Source: Candidatus Sulfopaludibacter sp.
Lineage (GTDB): Bacteria > Acidobacteriota > Terriglobia > Bryobacterales > Bryobacteraceae
Direction: 5' to 3'
Length of the DNA: 63,489 bases
Assembly (NCBI GenBank): GCA_031292755.1
Contig: JARLGM010000017.1
Span: 1-63,489, forward strand
How positions within the stretch are numbered: position 1 is the first letter of the stretch; every line of letters starts with the position of its first letter. Shown in pieces: positions 8,778-17,473 of this stretch. The position numbers were made by a program, and so were the translations under genes. A model generated the notes under the pieces. It saw only the letters and a program-made list of their open reading frames with translations, had not been told where the DNA came from and ran no database searches.

Positions 8778-10805
8778 TTATTTCGCAGGCTCCCCGCAGG
8801 GCAGCGCACGCACCATGGAGTTGGCCGCCAGAGGGCGGCGTGTCCACACCCAGCTTCGCGGATCGGCCCAGACGGGGTCGGTGTCGCGAACCACCAGGAC
8901 ATCGATCCCAAACTGTTTGCAGACCGCGTCCACCTGCGGTGGCGGTAACTCCGCCTTAGGATTGAACAGCGCGTTCAGCAGTGGATGCATGACCGCACAA
9001 ACACTCGCGTCGCCGCCGATCACGGTTCCGCAATCGAGCGATTCCGCGGCCAGTTGCCGGTCCGCATAGAGCCCGTACGGAATGTAGCCCAGTTCCAGGT
9101 TGGGATTATGTTCCATCACGGCAGCGGCCGGCAGCGTCTGGCGCAATTGTTCGTAGACCTGGCGCGCCGCATAGGTGCGCTTGCCGAATTGGCGATCCGT
9201 GGCGAGATACGGGTAATCCGGATCGGGTGCAAACTCTGTCCGCACCGGATACAGGCGCAGCAGGCAGACTTCGTACACCGTACCCGCGACGCCGGCCACC
9301 AGCAGAAACGCCAGCCAGGGACGCAGTGCGCGCCCAGCCAGTTCGGGCTTGCCCCACAGACTCGCTGCCCAGAGCAGCAGGACGAATTGCGCCGGCAGGA
9401 AGCCCCGGGCGCCCAGATCGTTGTTGCCGATCACGCCGCTGCGCAGAAACGTGCACACCGCCATGCTTGTCCCGGCCATGGTAGCGGCCGCCAGATCCCA
9501 TCGGCTCCACACTCGCTTCGTCTTCAGGGCGATGATCCCCACCACCAGAAAGAATCCCAGTTCCAGGAAGTAATTCAATGGAAGCAGCAGCAGGTTGGCC
9601 AGCGCCAGTTGCCACCCTGTGACATGCAGCGAGAGCAGCATCAGGTCGGGCAGTTTGAACATCCGGATGGTGGGTACCACGAATGCGCCTCCGGACGCCT
9701 GCCCGCGCAGCCCCATCAGGTAAGTTGGGACCACCAGCAGCGCCGCGCAGCTTCCCGCCAGGGCCAGCATGGCCGTCTCCCGGTACCATTTTCGAACCAC
9801 CGCGATCAGCCCCCAGACCGCCAGAAATATGGCGAACGTGAATGTCACGTAGACCGAGCAGCCTGTTGCCGACGCGAAACAGAACCCGGCTACGATCGCA
9901 TTGCGGCGCCGCCCGTTGGCGGTCCAGAGCAGCAGAAATCCGGTCAGGCAGGCCACCAGGCTGGCCAGATGATGCGGCACCCAAAGCATGGTGCCTACCC
10001 AGCTCGTCACCTGGTCATTCCACCATTCCATGTCCGGCAGGATGACGCCCGTGCTCATCAGCAGCAGGTTGGGAAACAGATCCAGGCCCGTGACCGCGAG
10101 CAACGCGATGGCGATGGCCACGCGTCTTGGCAGCCTGGCGGACCCTTCGGGATCCACGAAGCGCAGGTACAGCGCCAGGATAGCCATGAGCCCGAGCCCA
10201 CACCACAGCGTGCCGCCGAACGCCGCGAAGCGAGCGCTGATGGCATGGCCGCCGGTTCGTTGGGCCAGGCTGCACAGGGCCATCCAGAAATAGTGATAGC
10301 GCAGCGGCACCGGGCCGCCGGGATAGAAATAAGGATTGGGCGGTGGAATGCCCGCGCGCGTCACGGCCGACGTGATGGCAACCCGCAGGGTGTAATCGTG
10401 CGCGATTACCGAGTAGTACAGGCGGCCGCCCCATTCGAGGTCGATCAGCGACCCGGTACCCAGCGCCAGCCACGCCACGGCCAAAACCTTCGCCACGCGG
10501 TATCCACGGGGTAGGATGCGCTCCTTTGCCAGAAGCGCCACGAAGGCCGCCCAGAAGGGCGCGAACACCAGCCAGACCGCGCCGGCCGGTGCGAACCTCC
10601 CAGCCAGATACGCGATCGCCGGGCAGACACCGATGGAAAGCGCGAGCGCCAGTGACGCCCGCGCTGCCGGTCCGCGCCGGCGAAAATCCACCAGGTCGAG
10701 CGCCCACGCCAGCGAATAGCCCGGCGCGAAGGCGAACAGCGCGAAGACGGCGAACGCCCCGGCCGTGCCGGCAATATCGCGGAGCATGAAGTTGGGAGCC
10801 GGCAT
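8778..10805 (-). CDS. Polytopic membrane protein, probable GT-C type glycosyltransferase
   Basis: The start at 10805 is chosen because it forms TGATG with the stop of the upstream gene (1-base overlap); the longer frame to 11135 would only re-read that gene. The 675-residue product has about a dozen hydrophobic segments. A polar loop after the first few segments carries IAHDYTLR and PGGPVPLRYHYFW, resembling the acidic/His loops of GT-C fold enzymes. A soluble C-terminal domain of about 130 residues follows (DVLVVRDTDP). This architecture fits a lipid-linked sugar transferase, but no family could be named. It is probably co-expressed with the GT39-like protein before it. Confidence 0.6.
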   Translation of the reverse strand: MPAPNFMLRDIAGTAGAFAVFALFAFAPGYSLAWALDLVDFRRRGPAARASLALALSIGVCPAIAYLAGRFAPAGAVWLVFAPFWAAFVALLAKERILPRGYRVAKVLAVAWLALGTGSLIDLEWGGRLYYSVIAHDYTLRVAITSAVTRAGIPPPNPYFYPGGPVPLRYHYFWMALCSLAQRTGGHAISARFAAFGGTLWCGLGLMAILALYLRFVDPEGSARLPRRVAIAIALLAVTGLDLFPNLLLMSTGVILPDMEWWNDQVTSWVGTMLWVPHHLASLVACLTGFLLLWTANGRRRNAIVAGFCFASATGCSVYVTFTFAIFLAVWGLIAVVRKWYRETAMLALAGSCAALLVVPTYLMGLRGQASGGAFVVPTIRMFKLPDLMLLSLHVTGWQLALANLLLLPLNYFLELGFFLVVGIIALKTKRVWSRWDLAAATMAGTSMAVCTFLRSGVIGNNDLGARGFLPAQFVLLLWAASLWGKPELAGRALRPWLAFLLVAGVAGTVYEVCLLRLYPVRTEFAPDPDYPYLATDRQFGKRTYAARQVYEQLRQTLPAAAVMEHNPNLELGYIPYGLYADRQLAAESLDCGTVIGGDASVCAVMHPLLNALFNPKAELPPPQVDAVCKQFGIDVLVVRDTDPVWADPRSWVWTRRPLAANSMVRALPCGEPAK

Positions 10806-12064
10806 CACCGAATGGGCCGTTTGCGCAGCGCCGCGAACGCCTGTTGCATGGCCAGCCCCGCAGGCAACAGCGAGACCCAGAGAATCGGAAAGCGGAACCG
10901 GGGAGCCGACTGCACCACATAGTAGACCGCGGGATACAACGCCAGGATCGCCAGAATCGCCAGCACCGCCGGGTTGCGCCGGCGCGCCATGAGAATCAGG
11001 CCCGCGATGGAGAGCGCGGTGACCACCCAAACCGAATAAGCGTACGGCCCCGCCTCGCCGGGGCTGGGAAACCAGAACTCCCTGAAGCGGCGCAGGGCCA
11101 GCCCGGCGAAACGCGCCGGGTGATCGTGGATCCATTGCTTCGCGATGGCCAGCCGGCTGCGGTTGTAATTCACCTCTCCCATATCGCGGACCAGTTCGGC
11201 TTCATGCACATTGAGATTCGCCTGCATCCGCTCGTGGCAGCCATTCAATCCGTTGATGTAGTCCCGCGCGTCGGCGCAATCGGCATTGGAAGAGTAGAGC
11301 TCGAGTCCGAAATTGTCGCGTACCAGAAACAGCGCGCCGAACTGGCGCTGGTTGCGGATGGTCCACGGCGCCAGTACCAGCGCCGCGGCCACTAGGAAGC
11401 TCACGGCGAGGATCGTCCACTGACGCAGCGGAATCCGGTCGCGGAACCAGAGATAGGCCATCCACGCGCCGCAGAGCATCAACTGCGCCGGGTTGAGAAG
11501 AAGCAATAGTCCGCAGAGTGCGCCGCCAGCCGCGCCTTGGATCCAGTACGGGCGGCGAGAGCGCACCAGGCGCGCCGTCGCCAGGCAGAACAGCATTGCA
11601 CCGGTGGCGCTCCAAATGACTTCCCACTGCGGAAACACCGGCATGGTGGGCACGATGGAGGCATATAGCGCGGCCCACACGCCCGGCCGGAAGTCCGCCA
11701 GCAGCAGACGCGAGAGGGGCAGCAACAGCACCATGTGCAGCGCATGAAGCGCCACGCACAGAACCATCACGACCAGCGTAAACCTGGGCGTATCGCCGGT
11801 GAGGCGCAAGACACCCGCCAAAATCAGCGGAAGCAACGGCGCGACGTGGGCGGTGGGCCCTGTCTCCAAGGCTCCGAACGGGTCCGCGAATCCCTTGCCG
11901 GCGGCGAGGCTGCGGGCGACGTCTACGCTCTCAAAATACTTCCCCATCCCCGCCGTGGGATACAGAGCCATCTGCCACGACACCATCAGCACCGCCACCA
12001 CAAACACCCCCACCATAGCCTGCGTATACAGTTTCGATGGGGTGCCAACCTCCGCGGCGTGCAT
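10805..12064 (-). CDS. Membrane glycosyltransferase-like protein (PMT/ArnT superfamily, GT39-like)
   Basis: The 419-residue protein (ATG at 12064) has roughly ten hydrophobic segments. The first periplasmic loop contains YFESVDVARSLAAGKGFADPF, the position and style of the acidic loop in PMT/ArnT-like enzymes; WTIRNQRQFG is also typical of this superfamily. It would transfer a sugar from a polyprenyl-phosphate donor at the membrane; acceptor unknown. The upstream start at 12157 is less likely because it overlaps the divergent Uma2-like gene. It is translationally coupled to the next membrane protein by a 1-base overlap. Confidence 0.6.
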   Translation of the reverse strand: MHAAEVGTPSKLYTQAMVGVFVVAVLMVSWQMALYPTAGMGKYFESVDVARSLAAGKGFADPFGALETGPTAHVAPLLPLILAGVLRLTGDTPRFTLVVMVLCVALHALHMVLLLPLSRLLLADFRPGVWAALYASIVPTMPVFPQWEVIWSATGAMLFCLATARLVRSRRPYWIQGAAGGALCGLLLLLNPAQLMLCGAWMAYLWFRDRIPLRQWTILAVSFLVAAALVLAPWTIRNQRQFGALFLVRDNFGLELYSSNADCADARDYINGLNGCHERMQANLNVHEAELVRDMGEVNYNRSRLAIAKQWIHDHPARFAGLALRRFREFWFPSPGEAGPYAYSVWVVTALSIAGLILMARRRNPAVLAILAILALYPAVYYVVQSAPRFRFPILWVSLLPAGLAMQQAFAALRKRPIR

Positions 12065-12131
12065 GATTGAGACTATCAGAATAGCGCCGGACGGCCGCCG
12101 CAAGGAAATGTACAGTAAGAAGAGGACAGTT

Positions 12132-12548
12132 ATGGCGGCGCTTCCCAACCTGATCACGGTGGAACAGTTCCGGCAGATGCCGGACGACGGCCGCGCCTAT
12201 GAATTGCATCATGGCGAGGTGGTCGCCGAGTTCGATTTACGTGTCGCCGATGTTGCGGTGGTTTCCCAAGCGCGCCATGACGGAATCGATCCGGACGACA
12301 ACCTCCGCGGCGCTCCCGAATTGGTCATCGAAGTCAAATCGCCGTCCAACACCGATCGGAAATTGCGTGAGCTTGCCTCGCTCAGCCTGGCCAACGGCGG
12401 CGTGGAATGCTGGATCATAGACATCGAGAGCGGCTCGGTGACGGTGAGCCATCGCGATGGCTCAAGCTTGCGTTACCGCGCGCCCGAAACCATCCCGCTC
12501 GCCGCATTCGGCGGCGGCGAACTGGCGATTGTCGAAATTCTTAGCTGA
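12132..12548 (+). CDS. Shortened Uma2-family (DUF820) PD-(D/E)XK nuclease-like protein
   Basis: The 138-residue protein begins with [20 protein letters not shown] and GEVV, and continues with [20 protein letters not shown] and [15 protein letters not shown], all Uma2 landmarks, including the E-x-K pair in VIEVKSPS. Family members are usually about 180-200 residues. Here the helical segment between GEVV and the VADV strand (about 45 residues) is missing. The core Asp (ADV) and Glu/Lys remain, so a compact active fold is possible but unproven. SD-like AAGAAGAGGA precedes the start. It is divergent from the GT39-like gene and overlaps galT by 8 bp tail to tail. Uma2 proteins are abundant in Acidobacteria and their role is uncertain. 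Confidence 0.7.
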   Translation: MAALPNLITVEQFRQMPDDGRAYELHHGEVVAEFDLRVADVAVVSQARHDGIDPDDNLRGAPELVIEVKSPSNTDRKLRELASLSLANGGVECWIIDIESGSVTVSHRDGSSLRYRAPETIPLAAFGGGELAIVEILS

Positions 12549-13557
12549 CGCCAACAACTCCGCGCAGGCGCTCCGCCGCCGATTCCGGCGTGATGTCCCG
12601 CTGCGGCATAGCGAGCATTTCGAAGCCCACCAGAAACTTGCGTACGGTTGCCGAGCGCAATAGAGGCGGATAGAAGTGCGCGTGGAAATGCCATTCCTCG
12701 TGTGCTTCGCCATCGGTGGGACGCTGGTGAAACCCCATCGAATACGGAAACGAAACGTCGAACAGGCGATCGTAGCGCGCCGTGGTGCGCTTCAAAATGT
12801 CGGCCAGCGCATCGCGTTCGGCCGCGCCGAGCGCATCCATCGCCGTCACATGCCGTTTGGCGATCACCATCGTCTCGAACGGCCACACCGCCCAGAAGGG
12901 CACCACCGTCACGAACGCCTGGTTCTCTTCCACCACGCGCTCCCCCGCGGCGCATTCCAGCCGGGCATAATCGCACAGCAGGCACCCGTCCCAGGCACGT
13001 TGCGCCGCCTGCTCCTTCACGACTTCATTCGGGATGGCGTGGCTCGACCAGATCTGGCAATGCGGATGCGGATTGCTGGCCCCCATCATGGGGCCGCGAT
13101 TCTCGAAGATCTGCACATGGTTGATCTCCCGGCGCGCGCCCAGTTCTTCGTACTGCTGCACCCAGGCGTCCACCACCCTGCGCAGGTCCGCCGTCTCCAT
13201 GTTGGCGATGGTGAGGTTGTGCCTGGGAGAAAAACAGACCACGCGGCAAATGCCCGGCTCGGACTCCGCCACCAGCAGGCCATCCTTTTCGTAACGGTCC
13301 AGCGGCGTCCCCGGCTTGAGCGCAGCGAAGTCGTTATCGAAAATGAAAGTGGAATCGTACTTCGGATTGCGCACGCCGCCTGCGCGCGCATTGCCCGGGC
13401 AGAGATAGCACTCGGGATCGTATTCCGGCTGCGCCGGCGCGGCGGTGGATTCTTTCTGCCCCTGCCAGGGGCGCTCGGTGCGGTGCGGAGACACCAGCAC
13501 CCATTCGCGAGTGAGTGGATTGAACCGCCTGTGCGGATCCTGCTTCCAATCGAACAT
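12541..13557 (-). CDS. galT: Galactose-1-phosphate uridylyltransferase
   Basis: The 338-residue protein matches the Leloir enzyme that exchanges UMP between UDP-glucose and galactose-1-phosphate in the cytoplasm. Visible signatures are the N-terminal [17 protein letters not shown], the zinc-site CYLCPGN, the active-site NPHPHCQIW (HxHxQ nucleophile His) and the C-terminal [15 protein letters not shown] with its His cluster. Length is normal. Galactose released by the GH35 and GH2 enzymes to the left would feed this step. The other Leloir genes are not in the window. It lies 3' of the FHA/SEDS-PBP cluster on the same strand after 5 bp, so read-through expression is possible. Confidence 0.93.
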   Translation of the reverse strand: MFDWKQDPHRRFNPLTREWVLVSPHRTERPWQGQKESTAAPAQPEYDPECYLCPGNARAGGVRNPKYDSTFIFDNDFAALKPGTPLDRYEKDGLLVAESEPGICRVVCFSPRHNLTIANMETADLRRVVDAWVQQYEELGARREINHVQIFENRGPMMGASNPHPHCQIWSSHAIPNEVVKEQAAQRAWDGCLLCDYARLECAAGERVVEENQAFVTVVPFWAVWPFETMVIAKRHVTAMDALGAAERDALADILKRTTARYDRLFDVSFPYSMGFHQRPTDGEAHEEWHFHAHFYPPLLRSATVRKFLVGFEMLAMPQRDITPESAAERLRGVVGVS

Positions 13558-13562
13558 TCACT

Positions 13563-14360
13563 TCACTCTAACTCAAAGATCGCCACCGCCCTCCCAAAGT
13601 GAATTTCGTCCCCCGGTTCGAGCCGGGTCCCGCGCGAGTCGCGATGCACTTCCAGGCTCAATCCGTCGCGGACAATCCAGGTACCGCATTCCTGCGCCTG
13701 CCGCTCGCCGCGCGCCAGCCACCGGTCGTTGAACAGGCGATACTCGCCGGTCAGCTTATCGAAGCGGATGTGGGCATGCTCGCGCGAGACGGAGCGGTTG
13801 ACCTCGGTGTCTTCCTCGAACACCAGGTCGTTGCGGCGGAACAGTCCTTCGTTGCGGTAGACGTCCCGCGTCCGGCCAATATGGGTGCGCGCCTTGTCCA
13901 GCCGTAGTTCCGCCACGTTGGCGGCGCCGTCGTGCACCGTCAGGCGCGCCATTTGCCGCGGCGCCGCGCCCGGGTTCTGCGACAGCGCCTCCACTACCAG
14001 CCAGGTCTCGCCACGCTGCGGCAGGCCCACTTGCGGATCCACATCCACGCGCAGATTCTCCGGGAAGCGGCATCCGGCGGCGTGCAGTGCGCCATGGACT
14101 TCCTGTTCCAGGTAGCGGCGGAAAAACTGGCCGGCAAACAGGTCGCGGCGGCTCTCCTCCACGCCGCGCAATTCCACGCGCAGCAGATCGAACGGAAACA
14201 CCTTCCTGCCGCCCGATCGATAGCTCTTTTCCCGGATGCGGTCCAGGACGGCGAGACGGATCTCCGCCAGTTCCGCCGGGGTCTCCCGATGCGGCGGCCC
14301 GGCCAGTGGCCCTTCGAATACCGTTCTGCCAAACTTTTCCAGAAACTCAGAGAGAGTCAT
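13563..14360 (-). CDS. FHA-domain protein with DUF3662-like N-terminal domain (FhaA-like)
   Basis: I chose the ATG at 14360, preceded by GAGGTGA; a GTG at 14366 would instead give a GTGA overlap with the SEDS-PBP stop. The 265-residue protein has an N-terminal domain of about 120 residues (FEGPLAGPPHR, FPFDLLRVELRG) resembling the DUF3662 domain of actinobacterial FhaA, and a C-terminal FHA fold. The FHA core shows IGRTRDVYR, then VNRSVSREHAHIRF with the phosphothreonine-binding Ser-Arg-x-His pattern, and ends in GDEIHFGRA. It should bind phosphothreonine on a kinase substrate. Its place at the end of the kinase/phosphatase/SEDS-PBP cluster points to phospho-dependent control of cell-wall synthesis. 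Confidence 0.8.
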   Translation of the reverse strand: MTLSEFLEKFGRTVFEGPLAGPPHRETPAELAEIRLAVLDRIREKSYRSGGRKVFPFDLLRVELRGVEESRRDLFAGQFFRRYLEQEVHGALHAAGCRFPENLRVDVDPQVGLPQRGETWLVVEALSQNPGAAPRQMARLTVHDGAANVAELRLDKARTHIGRTRDVYRNEGLFRRNDLVFEEDTEVNRSVSREHAHIRFDKLTGEYRLFNDRWLARGERQAQECGTWIVRDGLSLEVHRDSRGTRLEPGDEIHFGRAVAIFELE

Positions 14361-14362
14361 AT

Positions 14363-17300
14363 TCACCTCAGCAACCCCAGTTCCTTAGCCGCCTCCATCA
14401 CCTCGCGGGCGATGGGCGCCGACGTTGCTCCGCCATATCCCCCATGCTCCACCAGCACCGCGAAGGCAAGCCGGTGCGAGGCGCCGGCATCGTACGGAGC
14501 AAAGCCCGCGAACCAGGCGTGCGGCATGCCTGCGTCCAATTGCGCCGTTCCCGTCTTGCCGGCGATCCCCACCGTCTCGCCGGCCATGGCGTGACGCGCC
14601 GTTCCTTCAGTCACCACGCGACGCATGGCGCGGGCGATGAAAGCCGCCTGCGAATCCGGCAGAATCTCTAAGGGCGCATCGTTCCGCGCGTTGCTTTCGC
14701 CGGAGACCCAGCGCCCTTCCGGCATGTGGCCGCCGGAAGCGATCGCGGCGGCCACGCGGGCCATTTTGAACGGCGAAATCAGCACCGGCCCCTGACCGTA
14801 TGCGGCGAACGGCAGCGCTTTTCGCAACTCCGCGGCGTCCCCCGTGGAGATTCCCAGTTCCGCCGCCGTCTCCGCCAGCGCCTTCGAGCCCACGTCGTGC
14901 ACCCCCAACTGTGCGAAGTATGCGTTGCAGGAGACAGTGATGGCGCGCTCCATATCCAGCGTGCCGTGCGCGCGATCGCCGATATCGTCTTTGATGGGCC
15001 GGTTCCAGCCCGCGATCGCAGTGCCGGCGCGCCCATCGGGCAGCGTGCGGCACAAGAACGTGCGATGCTTCAGTTCGGGATTGGCGCGCAGCGCCGCAAT
15101 CGCGGTCACCAGTTTGAAGGTCGAACCCGGCGGATACAGCCCGTACCGCGTGCGGTCCAGCAGCTCGTCAGGCGAGGGAGCTGAAGGCCGCGAACCCGGT
15201 GGATCGGGCGCCGGCGAACTCACCAGCGCCAGCACATCGCCCGAGGAAGCGTCCATCACTACTACCGCGCCGTTCTGAGTGTGCGAATCGCGCAGGTGCT
15301 TCTCTAGAATCTCCCTGGCGCGTAATTGCAGCCGCACGTCCAGCGTGAGCTTTACATTGCGGTCCCGCGCCAGCAGTCTTGCGATGGCCGGATTGCCCGG
15401 CTGATGCCGGTAGCGCACCAGGCCGGCGAGTTCCGCATACTCGTAGCCCTGAAGCCGGGTGCCCGAATCGTGCTCCACCAGCGACGCGTTGGACGCGTGG
15501 AAGCTTTCCCCGGTGCGCAGGTCCCCCAGCACCAGCGCCAGTGCGGCTCCAGAGGGATAGTGCCGGTTGTCGAAGCGCGACGCCGCCTGGTCCAGCGAAA
15601 TGCTCAGCGTCTGGTACTCCTGCCGGTGCCGTTCCAGTTCGGCCCAACTGCTGGTGGCCACAGGAATGCCGTTACGGTCGTAGATGGTGCCGCGAGGAAT
15701 CTCGCGCGCCAGCGAGTTCATGCGCGGATTATGCTGCGGGCGCTTGACGCCATCGGCCTCGAAGGCATGCGCGTCGCGCGCCAGGTAGTCGCGATCCATG
15801 AGCACCTGGTAGCGTGCCGCCGCCGCCACCAGCACGAACATGGCGCAGGCCAGCACGGCCTTCAGATATCCGGTGGGCCGCCGCAACAACTCGTGCGGCA
15901 CTACGCCCGGCTGCCCGTCGGCCGAAATGGAAAGCAGCAGCGCGAACACCAGGAAGTTGGAGAGCATCGCCGTATTGCCCGAACTGAGAAATGGCGAGAC
16001 CACGCCCGAAAGCGGCAGCACTCCCAGCACGCCCGCGGAGATCAGCATCATTTCATAAGCGATCAGGCAGCCCAGTCCCAATGCCAGGAACAATCCGAAA
16101 TACGTGCGGCATCGCGTTGCCGCGCGCAGAGCACGCGAGACCAGAAACCCGAACAGCAGGAACACCGCCGCCACGCCGGCAAGGCCCCACTCTTCCCCAA
16201 TGGCCGGCAGCACCAGGTCCGTATTGCCGGCGGGAATCATTTCCGGATCGCCCCACCCCGGCCCCGAGCCCCAGGGCCCGCCGGTGGAGAGCGCCCAAAG
16301 ACTGTGAGCCAGTTGATCGCCGCCGTGTACGTTGTTGTCCCACGGCGCGAGCCACATGTCGATGCGCTCCACCACGGTGTGCGGCTGCCCCAGGCGATAT
16401 CCCACCGCCACCGACCCCACCATCAGCGCCAGCCCCGCCAGCGCCAGTCCCGGTCTGCCACGCGCCACCGCGAACATGGAGAGGAACACGAAGAACGTCA
16501 CCAGCGCCGGTCCCAGATCCTTCAGCACGAAGAAGAACAGCAGCGACACGCCCGTTGCGCATAGCACCGGCAACACATGCCGCAGGCGCGGGGTGCCCAC
16601 GCGATTGCGCAGATCGCGCAGCCTTTCCCAATTGCGCGTAAAGTATCCGGCCAGAAAAAGCACCAGCAGGATCTTGATCAGCTCGACTGGCTGGAATGGC
16701 CCCAGGTTCACCTTGGCATCGTTGCCCGCCGGGCCTCGGCCGAATACCAGCAGAGCGCTAAACAGACCCAGCGCGCCGAATAACGGCGTATAGCACCAGT
16801 CGGACAGCCGGCGGTAATCGAAGAACGAAAGCGCCGGCAGAGTCAGCAGCAGGCACCCCAGGAACACACCCAGGGCAAACTTGTGGAACTCCAGGGTGTC
16901 GCGCAGGGGATCGCGCATGCTGGTCATCAACGCCAGCCCGATGCCTGTCAGAAGTTGCAGCGCCGGCAGAAAGGACCGGTCGCCGGCGAACCGAGCCGCC
17001 TTCCACACTAAAGCCACCAGGTAAAAACCCGCGAAGTACAGGCCAGCCCACAGCAGGAAGGTCTTCTGGAATTCGCGGGGCGTGCGCACGGTCATCAGCG
17101 GCTTGAGCCTGGCCAGCGGCAGCAACGGCCGGCGTGTTCCGGGAGTATGCAGGGCCGCAAGGGCGCCCACATTGCGCAGCGGCCGTGCACGCAGTAGAAA
17201 TTCAAAAGTCTCCCGGGCCAGATCCTCCCGCTGCGTACGATCCGGATAAAGCGCGAACAGCGGGGCCAGCTCATCGGGACTCTCCACCGTGTTCAAATTG

Positions 17301-17473
17301 ACAAGCTGCGTGGTGCTTGTGAAGCCGTGCAGCTTGGCGGAATAGACCATGCCCAGAGCGGCGGCCACAAATAGCGACGCGGCCGCCAGCCATACCAGCT
17401 CGCTCTTCCGCGGCGCTGATTTTGCTACTGAAACCACGAACGGCTTTGCGGTCCAACTGCGCGTTACCGCCAT
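14363..17473 (-). CDS. Natural SEDS (RodA/FtsW)-class B penicillin-binding protein fusion
   Basis: One 1036-residue chain joins both halves of a peptidoglycan synthase. The ATG at 17473 has a strong GAGGAGG site and overlaps the kinase gene by 10 bp. Residues about 24-530 are SEDS: one N-terminal TM, a polar stretch of about 85 residues, then the polytopic core with QPVELIKILL, LKDLGPALV, AGNTDLVLPAIGEEWGL (D419 aligns with the catalytic Asp of RodA) and a divergent PFLSSGNTAM where PF(I/V)SYGG is usual. A further TM (about 536-558) leads to the PBP pedestal (RGTIYDRNG, about 594) and transpeptidase, with all motifs intact: S784-T-F-K787, S848-C-N850 and K973-T-G. SEDS polymerises glycan from lipid II and the PBP crosslinks it; here their stoichiometry is fixed at 1:1. 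Elongation versus division role is undecided. Confidence 0.92.
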   Translation of the reverse strand: MAVTRSWTAKPFVVSVAKSAPRKSELVWLAAASLFVAAALGMVYSAKLHGFTSTTQLVNLNTVESPDELAPLFALYPDRTQREDLARETFEFLLRARPLRNVGALAALHTPGTRRPLLPLARLKPLMTVRTPREFQKTFLLWAGLYFAGFYLVALVWKAARFAGDRSFLPALQLLTGIGLALMTSMRDPLRDTLEFHKFALGVFLGCLLLTLPALSFFDYRRLSDWCYTPLFGALGLFSALLVFGRGPAGNDAKVNLGPFQPVELIKILLVLFLAGYFTRNWERLRDLRNRVGTPRLRHVLPVLCATGVSLLFFFVLKDLGPALVTFFVFLSMFAVARGRPGLALAGLALMVGSVAVGYRLGQPHTVVERIDMWLAPWDNNVHGGDQLAHSLWALSTGGPWGSGPGWGDPEMIPAGNTDLVLPAIGEEWGLAGVAAVFLLFGFLVSRALRAATRCRTYFGLFLALGLGCLIAYEMMLISAGVLGVLPLSGVVSPFLSSGNTAMLSNFLVFALLLSISADGQPGVVPHELLRRPTGYLKAVLACAMFVLVAAAARYQVLMDRDYLARDAHAFEADGVKRPQHNPRMNSLAREIPRGTIYDRNGIPVATSSWAELERHRQEYQTLSISLDQAASRFDNRHYPSGAALALVLGDLRTGESFHASNASLVEHDSGTRLQGYEYAELAGLVRYRHQPGNPAIARLLARDRNVKLTLDVRLQLRAREILEKHLRDSHTQNGAVVVMDASSGDVLALVSSPAPDPPGSRPSAPSPDELLDRTRYGLYPPGSTFKLVTAIAALRANPELKHRTFLCRTLPDGRAGTAIAGWNRPIKDDIGDRAHGTLDMERAITVSCNAYFAQLGVHDVGSKALAETAAELGISTGDAAELRKALPFAAYGQGPVLISPFKMARVAAAIASGGHMPEGRWVSGESNARNDAPLEILPDSQAAFIARAMRRVVTEGTARHAMAGETVGIAGKTGTAQLDAGMPHAWFAGFAPYDAGASHRLAFAVLVEHGGYGGATSAPIAREVMEAAKELGLLR

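Noticed and set aside
8985..10514. 509-codon open frame on the plus strand
   Set aside because: Antisense to the membrane protein; Gln/Arg/His-rich with no hydrophobic or catalytic pattern.
10806..11135. Possible 110-residue N-terminal extension of the membrane protein
   Set aside because: It re-reads the upstream gene out of frame, and the TGATG junction at 10805 gives a better start.
12676..13602. 308-codon open frame on the plus strand
   Set aside because: Antisense to galT; no ribosome site or domain.
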